DNA from: Spirochaetales bacterium Spiro_10 | GTDB taxonomy: Bacteria; Spirochaetota; Spirochaetia; Treponematales; Treponemataceae | Direction of reading: 5' to 3' | NCBI GenBank assembly: GCA_001604405.1 | Contig: LVBL01000019.1 | Coordinates: 35,692 to 99,691 of the forward strand | Length of the DNA stretch: 64,000 nt | In this document: piece after piece, positions 8,310-15,953 of the stretch | Position numbering within the stretch: the stretch's first letter is position 1 | Layout of the letters: every line of letters begins with the position of its first letter | The notes under the pieces: generated by a model | Told to the model about the DNA's origin: nothing | Databases searched by the model: none | The model's input: only the letters and a program-made list of their open reading frames with translations | Position numbers and translations under genes: made by a program

Positions 8310-10468
8310 GCGGAAACGGCAAGAACGGAAACGGCAAGAACGGAAACGGCAAGAACGGAAACGGAAACCGGATGAATCCGGTAAAGCGGGCGCTGTCATG
8401 GCTCGCGGGGCCGAAAAGCGACTTCGCCCTGTTCGTCATCGCCCTCGTCCTTCTCAACCTCGTGGGCGCGCGCGCCTTTCTCAGGATCGACCTGACGGAA
8501 AACGACGCGTACTCGCTTTCGGGCGCGAGCCGCGAAATCGTCCGCACGCTCGAGCAGCCCCTCTCGGTCAAGGTGTTTTTTACCGAGCGTCTGCCCGCGC
8601 CGTACAACGGCGTCGAGAGCTACCTTCGCGACATCCTCGTCGAGTACGACGCCGCGGCCAACGCCAATTTCTCCTACGAGTTCTTCGACATGAAGAAACC
8701 CGAGAACGAGGACGTGGCCAGGTCCTACGGCATCTCCATGGTGCAAATCCAGGAGGTCAAGGACGACGAGGTCGGCTTCCGGAACGCGTGGATGGGGCTC
8801 GCGCTCGTGCACGGCGACCTCATCGAGACGGTTCCCGAGCTTTCGAGCTCCGACGGACTCGAATATCTCCTGACCACGAAGATCGGAAGGATGGTCGCGA
8901 CCGCGAACTCCCTCGCGGGACTTTCCGGCAAGGTGTCGATGACCGTGTACGTCTCGCCCGAGCTCGCGCAGTTCAACATCGCCGGCTTCAACCAGATAGA
9001 AAAGAAGTCCTTCGAGGCCTGGAACCGCGTCAACAAGAAAAACCTCGACAGGATAGACTACCAGAAGGCGGACCCCGCGACCGTCGGCGTCGACGAGCTT
9101 GCCCGCCGCTTCGGACTCCAGAGGATAAGCTGGGCGGATCCCGCATCGGGCGAGAGGGCCGGACTCATCGGCATCGTCCTCGAGCACGGGGACCGGTTCG
9201 CCGTGGTGCCGATCGAGCTCGCGCGGACGCTGTTCGGCGGTTACGCGGTCGCCGGCCTCGACTCGATGGAGGAGGGCCTCGAGAACGCCCTGAGGACGCT
9301 GACGTCCACCTCGCTCGCGGTGGGGTACTCGACCGGGCACGGGGAACTGCCGCTTGACGACGAACGGTCCGGAGCCGGCCGTTTCTCGAAGCTCGCGTCC
9401 GACACCTACGAGTTCCGCGAGTTCAACCCGGATACGGAGGAAATACCCGCGGGCCTGAGCGCCGTCGTCATCAACGGGCCGACGGCCGCGTTTTCCGAGA
9501 CGGCTCTCTTCCGCATCGACCAGTTTCTCATGAAGGGCGGATCCCTCATGGTCATGCTCGATCCCTTCGCCGAGGTCCAGCCGGACCAGCAGATGGCCGC
9601 GTACGGGGCCGAGCCGCAGTTCGTTCCGGTCGATACCGGACTGGGACGACTTCTCGACCGGTACGGCGTGTCCGTCGGTAAGAATTACGTTCTCGACAAG
9701 ACCTGCTACGAGGCGCAACAGCGCGGCATGGGAAAGGTTCCCCTCTATTACGTGCCGGTCGTCGGCCGCGCCGGCCTCGACCAGTCGAGCCCGGTATCGA
9801 GGAATCTCTCGGGCGTCATCTTCCTGCAGGCCGCCTCCGTCGACGCGAAGCGGGATTCCCTTCCCGGGGGCGTCGTCGCTACCACGCTCGCGTCGAGTTC
9901 TCCGGAGTCCTGGCTCATGTCGGGCCGGATCAGTCTTTCTCCGTACGGCATGGTGCCGCCCGCCGCGGATTCGATGTCCGCAAAGGGCCTTGCGGTGCTG
10001 CTCGAGGGGACCTTCGCGAGCGCCTTCGACGCGATTCCCGAGGGGCTCGACGTCCAGTCCGGAAAGGCCTCTTCGGCCGCCACGGGAGTGGAAACGGCCG
10101 AACGCCGGCTGTCGTCGGCCGTCCTTCCGGGGAAGGTATTCGTCGTCGGGACGTCGAAGGTGACCACCCCGGCCGTCATGGACGAGCAGGGGCGGCAGCC
10201 CGTCGCGATCTTCGTGCGGAACGCCCTCGACTACCTCAACGGGCGGGCGGATCTCGCCGCGATGCGGGCAAAGGGACTCTCCCTCACACCGCTCGACAAG
10301 ACGAGTCCCTCCGCGCGCGCCGTCGCCCGCGCCGTTAACCTGTACGCCCTTCCCGCCCTTGTCGTCGCGGCCGGTCTTGTCGCGTGGCGGCTCAGGGGGC
10401 GCAGGAGGAAGGCGATCCGGCGCCGATACGACCCGTCCGACAAACGCGCCGAAGGAGGAGCGAAATGA
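8306..10468 (+). CDS. GldG-like ABC transporter auxiliary protein
   Basis: A 720-residue protein matching the GldG family: a cytoplasmic N-terminus, one TM helix (about residues 34-52, FALFVIALVLLNLVGARAFL), a large extracytoplasmic part starting with RIDLTENDAYSLS and ISREIVRTL-like text, an AVVINGPTAAFSE / GGSLMVMLDPF region typical of the ABC_transp_aux domain, and a C-terminal TM helix (LYALPALVVAAGLVAW) with a basic tail. The protein probably sits on the outer face of the permease. The N-terminus has a Gly-Asn-Gly-Lys-Asn repeat encoded by a 15-bp tandem repeat. It overlaps the permease and the DUF4340 gene by four bases each. Confidence 0.85.
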   Translation: MSGNGKNGNGKNGNGKNGNGNRMNPVKRALSWLAGPKSDFALFVIALVLLNLVGARAFLRIDLTENDAYSLSGASREIVRTLEQPLSVKVFFTERLPAPYNGVESYLRDILVEYDAAANANFSYEFFDMKKPENEDVARSYGISMVQIQEVKDDEVGFRNAWMGLALVHGDLIETVPELSSSDGLEYLLTTKIGRMVATANSLAGLSGKVSMTVYVSPELAQFNIAGFNQIEKKSFEAWNRVNKKNLDRIDYQKADPATVGVDELARRFGLQRISWADPASGERAGLIGIVLEHGDRFAVVPIELARTLFGGYAVAGLDSMEEGLENALRTLTSTSLAVGYSTGHGELPLDDERSGAGRFSKLASDTYEFREFNPDTEEIPAGLSAVVINGPTAAFSETALFRIDQFLMKGGSLMVMLDPFAEVQPDQQMAAYGAEPQFVPVDTGLGRLLDRYGVSVGKNYVLDKTCYEAQQRGMGKVPLYYVPVVGRAGLDQSSPVSRNLSGVIFLQAASVDAKRDSLPGGVVATTLASSSPESWLMSGRISLSPYGMVPPAADSMSAKGLAVLLEGTFASAFDAIPEGLDVQSGKASSAATGVETAERRLSSAVLPGKVFVVGTSKVTTPAVMDEQGRQPVAIFVRNALDYLNGRADLAAMRAKGLSLTPLDKTSPSARAVARAVNLYALPALVVAAGLVAWRLRGRRRKAIRRRYDPSDKRAEGGAK
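8312..8365 (+). repeat. 15-bp tandem repeat inside the GldG-like gene
   Basis: Three perfect copies of a 15-base unit (8312-8326, 8327-8341, 8342-8356) and a partial fourth, coding Gly-Asn-Gly-Lys-Asn. Because the unit is a multiple of three, a change in copy number only alters the length of the N-terminal tail. Confidence 0.9.
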
Positions 10469-11376
10469 TCACCAAGAGAAAAACGGCACTGCTCGCGTCC
10501 GTTGCGGTCCTCGCGTGCGTATACGCGCTGCAGCTCGCGCTTTCCCGCCCCGAGTCCGTTCGGAATCTCGCGGCGGAATCCGCGATCGATTCGATAGAGA
10601 TAACGGGTCCGGACGCCTCGCGAACGGTTCTCGCGAAAGCCGGAGACGCCTGGACGGTCGGCGAGCGCCGCTACCCCGCGGACGCATCCCGCGTCGAGGC
10701 GATGCTCTCGCTCCTGAACCCGGTCAAGATACTCGGCACCGTCGCCTCCGACGCCTCCCGGGGGGAGTACGGCCTCGAGGAGGGCTCGGCGGTCTCGGTG
10801 ACCGCCCTTTCCGGCGGAAAGAAAATTCGTGAAGTGCTCGTGGGGAAGGGTGCCGTCAACTCGATGCAAACCTACGCGCGCGTCGACGGGGCGCAGTCCG
10901 TGAGCCTCCTTTCCGGCGACTACCGGGGCGCCTTCGGCCTGCCGGCCGACGAACTGCGGAGCCGGGACGTATGGTCGCTCGACGCCCAGTCGGTGACGCG
11001 CGTGAGCTCGGAACGTCCGTCGCTCGCCTTCGCCCTCGAGAGGACTGGCGAGCCTCCGGTATGGGCGCTCGCCGCGGACTCGCAGCGCGCTTCGGGAGCG
11101 GCGCGGGCCGTGGACGCCGAAAAGGCGAACGCCTGGGTCAACGGATTGCTTGCGGTCAAGGCGCAGTCATTCGCGCGCGAAGACGCCGCGCTTCCCGCAA
11201 GCGCCCTCTGCACGATAACGATCCAGGCGGGAGGCGCGACCCACTGGCTGCGCCTCCACGAAAAGGGCGCCGACGGGACCTATCTTTGCTCGGCGAGCGG
11301 GACGGCGTCGCCGTTTTACCTCTCCTCGTGGACCGCGGAGAAACTGCTCAAGACGTTGGCCGATCTGGGAAAGTAG
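10465..11376 (+). CDS. DUF4340-type envelope protein of the GldA/GldG operon
   Basis: A 303-residue protein with an uncleaved N-terminal TM helix (ALLASVAVLACVYALQLAL) and a soluble domain with the SIDSIEITGPDASRTVLAKAGDAWTVGERRYPAD opening typical of DUF4340, a family of extracytoplasmic proteins encoded after GldG-like genes. Its role is unknown; by position it is a partner of the transporter. The ATG is inside the stop of the previous gene (10465-10468) and a strong site, AAGGAGGAG, lies a few bases upstream. It ends 25 bases from the convergent hisF gene, with no clear terminator. Confidence 0.8.
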   Translation: MITKRKTALLASVAVLACVYALQLALSRPESVRNLAAESAIDSIEITGPDASRTVLAKAGDAWTVGERRYPADASRVEAMLSLLNPVKILGTVASDASRGEYGLEEGSAVSVTALSGGKKIREVLVGKGAVNSMQTYARVDGAQSVSLLSGDYRGAFGLPADELRSRDVWSLDAQSVTRVSSERPSLAFALERTGEPPVWALAADSQRASGAARAVDAEKANAWVNGLLAVKAQSFAREDAALPASALCTITIQAGGATHWLRLHEKGADGTYLCSASGTASPFYLSSWTAEKLLKTLADLGK

Positions 11377-11401
11377 GCGGGATGCGACGGCACGCGGGCC
11401 G

Positions 11402-12166
11402 TTACCGGCGGACCGGAACGCCCGCGGCCGCGAGCTCCTTCTTGATGGATCCTATGGTCCAGTCGCCCGAGTGAACCATCGACGCGATGAGCGCGGCGTC
11501 GGCGCGGCCCTCGGTAAGGACCTCGGCCATGTGCGCGGGTGTTCCCGCGCCGCCCGAGGCGACTACGGGGATGCCGACCCGCTCGGAGATCATCCGCGTG
11601 ATGGGTATCTCGTATCCGTCGCGCGTGCCGTCGGCGTCGATCGAGTTGAGCACGATCTCCCCCGCGCCGAGCGACTCCGCGCGCACCGCCCACTCGAGGG
11701 CGTCGAGTTCCGTCGCGACCCGTCCCCCGTTGACGTACACCCGGTACCCCGACGGCATCGCGTCGTCGCGTTTCGCGTCCATCCCGAGAACGATGCACTG
11801 GTTTCCGAAGATCCCCGCCCCCTTCTCGATGAGCGAGGGGTCTCGCACGGCCGGGGAGTTGAGGCTCACCTTTTCGGCGCCCGCGAGTATCGTGCTTCTG
11901 ATGTCGTCCACGGAGGATATACCGCCGCCGACGCAAAAGGGGATGTGTATCGTCTCGGCCACGCGGCCGATGAGGTCGAGCGTCGGGCCCCGGTCCCGCG
12001 CCGAGGCCATGATGTCGTAGAAGACGAGTTCGTCGACGCCCTGGCGGTAATACTCGCCCGCCATGACGACCGGGTCGCCGATGTCGACGTTATCGAGGAA
12101 TTTCACGCCCTTCGTCGTGCGGCCGTCTTTGACGTCGAGGCAGACGATGATCCTTTTTTTCAGCAT
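11402..12166 (-). CDS. hisF: Imidazole glycerol phosphate synthase, cyclase subunit
   Basis: HisF joins ammonia from HisH to PRFAR, giving imidazole glycerol phosphate (histidine synthesis) and AICAR. The 254-residue TIM barrel has the two catalytic aspartates (Asp11 in CLDVKDGR; Asp130 region in LGMDAKRD), the phosphate sites VGGGIS and ASGGAG, and the N-terminal LKKRIIVCLDVKDGR that forms the ammonia channel mouth. It overlaps hisH by seven bases, so the two are coupled. No other his gene is in the window. The pair could instead serve a specialised sugar amidation as PseA/WbpG-linked pairs do, but both catalytic residues for the canonical reaction are present. Confidence 0.93.
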   Translation of the reverse strand: MLKKRIIVCLDVKDGRTTKGVKFLDNVDIGDPVVMAGEYYRQGVDELVFYDIMASARDRGPTLDLIGRVAETIHIPFCVGGGISSVDDIRSTILAGAEKVSLNSPAVRDPSLIEKGAGIFGNQCIVLGMDAKRDDAMPSGYRVYVNGGRVATELDALEWAVRAESLGAGEIVLNSIDADGTRDGYEIPITRMISERVGIPVVASGGAGTPAHMAEVLTEGRADAALIASMVHSGDWTIGSIKKELAAAGVPVRR

Positions 12167-12810
12167 GGCGCGCCTCCCTCACCGCGGGGCCGGAACGGAA
12201 CGCCCGCGAAATTGGCGAGCATCCTGAGCCCGTGTTCGCCCGATTTTTCGGGGTGGAACTGGAAGGCCTCGACGTTGCCCTTCCTGACTGCCGCCGGCAC
12301 CGGAAAACCGTAGTCGACGGTCGCCGTGACCGCCGAGGGATCGGCGGGCTCGACGTAGTACGAATGCACGAAATACACGTCCGCTCCCTCGGGAACCCCC
12401 TCGAAGAGTCTCGAGCCGCCATTGCGCCAGGCCAGGTCGTTCCAGCCTATGTGCGGGACCTTTCGTCCAAGCGCGGGAAAGTCCGCGGGAAAGCGCCGGA
12501 CGACGCCGGGCAGTATGCCGAGGCAGGGCGTGTCGCTCTCCTCGGAGTGGTCGAAAATGATCTGCGAACCGAGGCACACGCCCAACAGCGGCCTTCCGGA
12601 CGCGGCCCAGTCCCTGAGGAAGGAATCGATGCCCGACGAGCGGAGCTCCGCCATGGCGAATTTCGCCTCGCCCACGCCGGGAAAGATGAGCCGGTCGGCG
12701 TCCTCGAGATCCGCCGGTTTTTTCGATATCCGGTACTCGGCTCCCAGGGCCCGAAGGGCAAGCTCGACGCTGCGGATGTTCCCCGCGTTGTAGTCAATGA
12801 TGCCTGTCAT
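12160..12810 (-). CDS. hisH: Imidazole glycerol phosphate synthase, glutaminase subunit
   Basis: HisH frees ammonia from glutamine and passes it to HisF. The 216-residue class I glutamine amidotransferase has IIDYNAGNIRSV at the start, the FPGVGEAKFAM loop, the nucleophile in GVCLGSQ (Cys near residue 82), KVPHIGWN, and the His-Glu of FQFHPEKSG. It is the first gene of a two-gene unit with hisF. The promoter TTGACC-17-TAGGAT lies six bases before the ATG with no Shine-Dalgarno. Confidence 0.93.
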   Translation of the reverse strand: MTGIIDYNAGNIRSVELALRALGAEYRISKKPADLEDADRLIFPGVGEAKFAMAELRSSGIDSFLRDWAASGRPLLGVCLGSQIIFDHSEESDTPCLGILPGVVRRFPADFPALGRKVPHIGWNDLAWRNGGSRLFEGVPEGADVYFVHSYYVEPADPSAVTATVDYGFPVPAAVRKGNVEAFQFHPEKSGEHGLRMLANFAGVPFRPRGEGGAPC

Positions 12811-12816
12811 GGGTCA

Positions 12817-12845
12817 ATCCTACCGTCGGGCGGGTACGAGGTCAA
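12817..12845 (-). promoter_or_regulatory. Promoter of hisH-hisF
   Basis: Minus strand: TTGACC (12840-12845), 17-base spacer, TAGGAT (12817-12822). Six bases separate the -10 from the ATG at 12810, so the transcript is probably leaderless. Confidence 0.65.
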
Positions 12846-12880
12846 GAGAGAGGATCATCCTGCCGATAAGTGTCGTATAT

Positions 12881-13111
12881 ATGACGCTCAACGAACTGTT
12901 CGCCCTGTTACGCTCGGTCCTCCTTTCCCGCGAGGTTGTGATCGTTACCGTCGCGATAGCGCTTTATATCAACGTCGTCAACTACATAGTCGGATACCGG
13001 AAACGGCCGAAGCGCCGCCTTCTTCGCCAGAAAAAGACGGCGGTCAAGCCGGAAAGCGCGACGGAGAACGAGGAGGACGAAGGGCTGGAGGACGATGACT
13101 CCGAAAAGTAG
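12881..13111 (+). CDS. Small single-pass membrane protein, unknown function
   Basis: A 76-residue protein: a short N-terminus (MTLNELFALLRSVLLS), one TM helix (VVIVTVAIALYINVVNYIVGY), a strongly basic patch just after it (RKRPKRRLLRQKKT) and a very acidic C-terminus (NEEDEGLEDDDSEK). The basic patch places the tail in the cytoplasm. Codon use matches that of neighbours and the layout is protein-like, so I think it is real. An upstream in-frame ATG at 12797 would add 28 residues but lies inside the start of hisH. No good ribosome site is seen at either. Function unknown. Confidence 0.65.
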   Translation: MTLNELFALLRSVLLSREVVIVTVAIALYINVVNYIVGYRKRPKRRLLRQKKTAVKPESATENEEDEGLEDDDSEK

Positions 13112-13131
13112 GCGAGGGGAGTCGTGGGCCA

Positions 13132-14790
13132 TCAACGCCCGCGCCGGGCGCGCGCGCTTGGCGCACGTGTTTGGCGCGGACGTTTGGCGTTCGACCCGAG
13201 CGTGAGTCGCCCGGCCGCCGGCCACCGGCCCGTTTCCCGCAACAGCCCGCTCCTGAGAAGCTCCGTCGCGGCCGACGTGAAATCGGCCGTTCTCCACAGG
13301 GCGAGTCCCGATTCCGCCATCGATTGACGGTTGCCCGCTTCCGAAAGGAGCGCCGCGGCCTCGCCCGCCTTGTAGCGCCTCCGGTTTCTCGACACAAAAT
13401 CCCGCAACAGCCATGCTTCCTCGGATTCCCTCGCGACCGCGCCCTCGCAGACGTCGCACCCCGAGCAGGCAATGCGGTCCTCTCCGGCCCCGGGACCCGC
13501 CTTCGGGTCGCCGAGCTCGGCGAGGAGCGTTTCGCGTCGGCATTCGATCCCCTCCGAAAAGCGCGCGAGCGCGAGGGAGCGGAGCCGTTCGGCCGGGCGC
13601 TTCGATTCGATCCTCCTGCGGTCCTCCGGCGACCACAAAAGCGTCGCCACCGACGGTTCCCCGTCGCGTCCCGCGCGCCCCGCCTCCTGCACGTAGGCCT
13701 CCACCGTCGGGGGCGGATCCCGGTGTATGACGGAGCGCACGTTTTTTTTGTCGACGCCCATGCCCCATGCGCAGGTGGCGCAGAGTATCGCGCGGTCGTG
13801 GCCGTGAAACCAGGCCTCGACCTCCTTCTTTTCCTCGCGCGAAAGCCCCGCGTGATAGAAGCGGACGTCTCCGTCCCGCAGGGTGTCGCCGATGACGCGG
13901 GCGCTCCGTTCGGTACCCGCGCGCGTCGAGCAGAACACGACAGCAGGCCGGGCGGCGCGCAGGGCCTCGCGCACGAGCGTGCCCTCCTTGGATACGCAGG
14001 GAACGACGCGATAGTGGATATTGGGCCGGTCCGCCCCGCCGCGAATCAGGCGGGCGTCCCCGTCGAAGAGCACCTCCGAGACGCGCGCGAGCACGGCCGG
14101 GGAGGCGGTCGCGGTGAAGGCCGTGCAGGCGTCGGGCTTGAGCGCGCGCACGACATCCCCGAGGCCGAGGTAGGCCGGACGGAAGGTGTCCCCCCATTCC
14201 GACACGCAATGCGCCTCGTCGATCGCGAGGTGGGCTATCCCCCGTTTCGCGATGCGCGCGAGCACGGCGTCCGCGGCGAGTACCTCCGGGTTCGCGATGA
14301 TCAGGCGCGCGGGGTCGGCGCCGTTCCGTCCCTCGATCCTGTCGTAACAGCGCCTTCGCTCTTCCGCGTCCTGGCCGCCCCTGAGGATCACCGGGTCAAG
14401 CCCCGCCTCCCGGAGGCGGCGCTCCTGGTCGGCCATGAGGGCGAGTAGGGGATAGACGGCGAGCGTCGGGCCGTCGAGAAGAAGCGCGGGAAGCTGAAAG
14501 CACAGCGACTTTCCCGCGCCCGTCGGAAGGAGAACGATCTGCCTGCCCCGGTGGAACCCGTCCTCGTCGGTACTGGCGTCGAACGCGTCCCGCCGGCTGT
14601 TCCGGTCGCGGTTCTGCCTCGCGGCGTCGCGGGCCGCAGCGGCCGCGTCGAGGACGTTCGCGATAACGAGCCTCTGCCAGGGATACAGATAGGGTATCCC
14701 GAAAACCCCAGAGGCAATCTCACCGACCGGGTCGGCGTCCGGGAAGTCCGGCTGATTCGCCCGTCTCGGGGCGCTTCCCGAATTTCTCAT
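13132..14790 (-). CDS. recQ: RecQ-family ATP-dependent DNA helicase
   Basis: RecQ unwinds DNA 3'-5' in repair and fork restart. The 552-residue protein has motif I LPTGAGKSLCFQ, motif II AIDEAHCVSEWG (DEAH form), motif III TATASP, motif V/VI AWGMGVDKKNVRSVIHRDPPP and QEAGRAGRDG, then a RecQ zinc module (CRRETLLAELGD with CSGCDVC). There is a C-terminal region of about 110 residues but no HRDC domain that I can see. The stretch between the Q-motif-like start and motif I holds an unusual Ala/Arg/Asp-rich insert (about residues 48-80). The basic tail (KRPRQTRAPSARARRGR) may bind DNA. The start is the ATG at 14790; no clear ribosome site. Confidence 0.88.
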   Translation of the reverse strand: MRNSGSAPRRANQPDFPDADPVGEIASGVFGIPYLYPWQRLVIANVLDAAAAARDAARQNRDRNSRRDAFDASTDEDGFHRGRQIVLLPTGAGKSLCFQLPALLLDGPTLAVYPLLALMADQERRLREAGLDPVILRGGQDAEERRRCYDRIEGRNGADPARLIIANPEVLAADAVLARIAKRGIAHLAIDEAHCVSEWGDTFRPAYLGLGDVVRALKPDACTAFTATASPAVLARVSEVLFDGDARLIRGGADRPNIHYRVVPCVSKEGTLVREALRAARPAVVFCSTRAGTERSARVIGDTLRDGDVRFYHAGLSREEKKEVEAWFHGHDRAILCATCAWGMGVDKKNVRSVIHRDPPPTVEAYVQEAGRAGRDGEPSVATLLWSPEDRRRIESKRPAERLRSLALARFSEGIECRRETLLAELGDPKAGPGAGEDRIACSGCDVCEGAVARESEEAWLLRDFVSRNRRRYKAGEAAALLSEAGNRQSMAESGLALWRTADFTSAATELLRSGLLRETGRWPAAGRLTLGSNAKRPRQTRAPSARARRGR

Positions 14791-14926
14791 GCCCTAGATG
14801 TGGCCCGGAAACGTCCTTCCGCCGAAATTCCCTTATCAATTTTCCCGCGAATGTGCTATCGTAGAGCGTGCGTTGATACGGGCCTCCGCCCGCGAAGCGT
14901 CAAATGAACGTTCCGGAGTTATTAGT

Positions 14927-15934
14927 ATGAAACGTGATACCGCCAAAAATCTCATCCATGCGCTCGTGCCGCTGACGCTTCTCGTCATTTTTACGCTTTT
15001 TATCTGCTTCCCCTCGGATATCCCCTTTTTGAGCATCAAGCCCTCCTCTTATAAGGGAATCGGGACCATCCCCTTTTCGGTACCCGTGCCGGTAACGAAG
15101 GAAGCGAAAAAAGGCCTGTTGGCCTTTTCCCTGAAAAAAGTTCCCCCCGGGGTTTCGCCGGCCGGTTGTACGGACATAGCCGGAGGCACCGTCGTGACCG
15201 CGCCGTACTCGCTCGGCGAGACCGAGGTGACCGGCGCGCTCTGGGACGCCGTGACCGCCCATCCCGCCGCCGCGCGGTACGTCTTTACGGGAAAGCAGGT
15301 GTACGGTCCGACCTCCGACAGCCCCGTCGCGGGCGTCAGCTGGCGGGACGCGATCGTGTTCTGCAACGCCCTTTCCGCCGTGCTCGACCTCGCGCCCGTC
15401 TATCGCTTCGCGGACGGATCGAAGGTCGACGGACCCGTGACCTCGGTCCTTGACCTCGAGAGCTTCCGGGACGCCGTGGTCGCGATGCCGAAGGCGAACG
15501 GTTTCAGGCTTCCGTCCTCCGACGAATGGGAACTCGCGGCGCGGTATATCGACGGAACGTCCTGGACTCCCGGAAGCCATCCGAGCGGAAGTTCCACGCC
15601 GTACTACGAGGATACCCGTTCCTCGCTCTACGCGGTGTTCCAGGCCGATTCCTCGGCCCCGGTGCGCTCGCGCGCCTCGAACCAGCTCGGGATCTACGAC
15701 ATGAGCGGTAACGTGTGGGAATGGTGTTTCGACACGTTCGACGAGGCGAACGGAAGCGACGGCGCGAAGGGCGGCTCTGACGGCGCGGAAGCGGTTCCGC
15801 CCGGCAAGCACGTCGTGCGCGGCGGAACCTGGCTCGGAACCGCCTATCGCCTCCAGATCGGCGGGGAGTTCGGCAGCCGCTCCGACATCATCGAGCAGGG
15901 ACAGGGCTTCCGCCTCGCCAGGAGCGGCTGGTAG
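14927..15934 (+). CDS. Membrane-anchored SUMF1/formylglycine-generating-enzyme-like protein
   Basis: A 335-residue protein with an N-terminal TM anchor (about residues 8-30, LIHALVPLTLLVIFTLFICF) and an FGE-sulfatase (SUMF1) domain: TEVTGALWDAV, SPVAGVSWRDAIVFCNALS, GFRLPSSDEWELAARYIDG, YDMSGNVWEWCFDTFD, VVRGGTWLG and the C-terminal GFRLARSGW. The conserved cysteine pair used by true formylglycine-generating enzymes near the C-terminus is not present (GFRLA rather than GFRCA), so this is more likely a structural or binding member, of which spirochaetes have many. The start is supported by GGAG eight bases before the ATG. It converges with pepF. Confidence 0.85.
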   Translation: MKRDTAKNLIHALVPLTLLVIFTLFICFPSDIPFLSIKPSSYKGIGTIPFSVPVPVTKEAKKGLLAFSLKKVPPGVSPAGCTDIAGGTVVTAPYSLGETEVTGALWDAVTAHPAAARYVFTGKQVYGPTSDSPVAGVSWRDAIVFCNALSAVLDLAPVYRFADGSKVDGPVTSVLDLESFRDAVVAMPKANGFRLPSSDEWELAARYIDGTSWTPGSHPSGSSTPYYEDTRSSLYAVFQADSSAPVRSRASNQLGIYDMSGNVWEWCFDTFDEANGSDGAKGGSDGAEAVPPGKHVVRGGTWLGTAYRLQIGGEFGSRSDIIEQGQGFRLARSGW

Positions 15935-15953
15935 CCAAACCGTCCGCGTCCCG

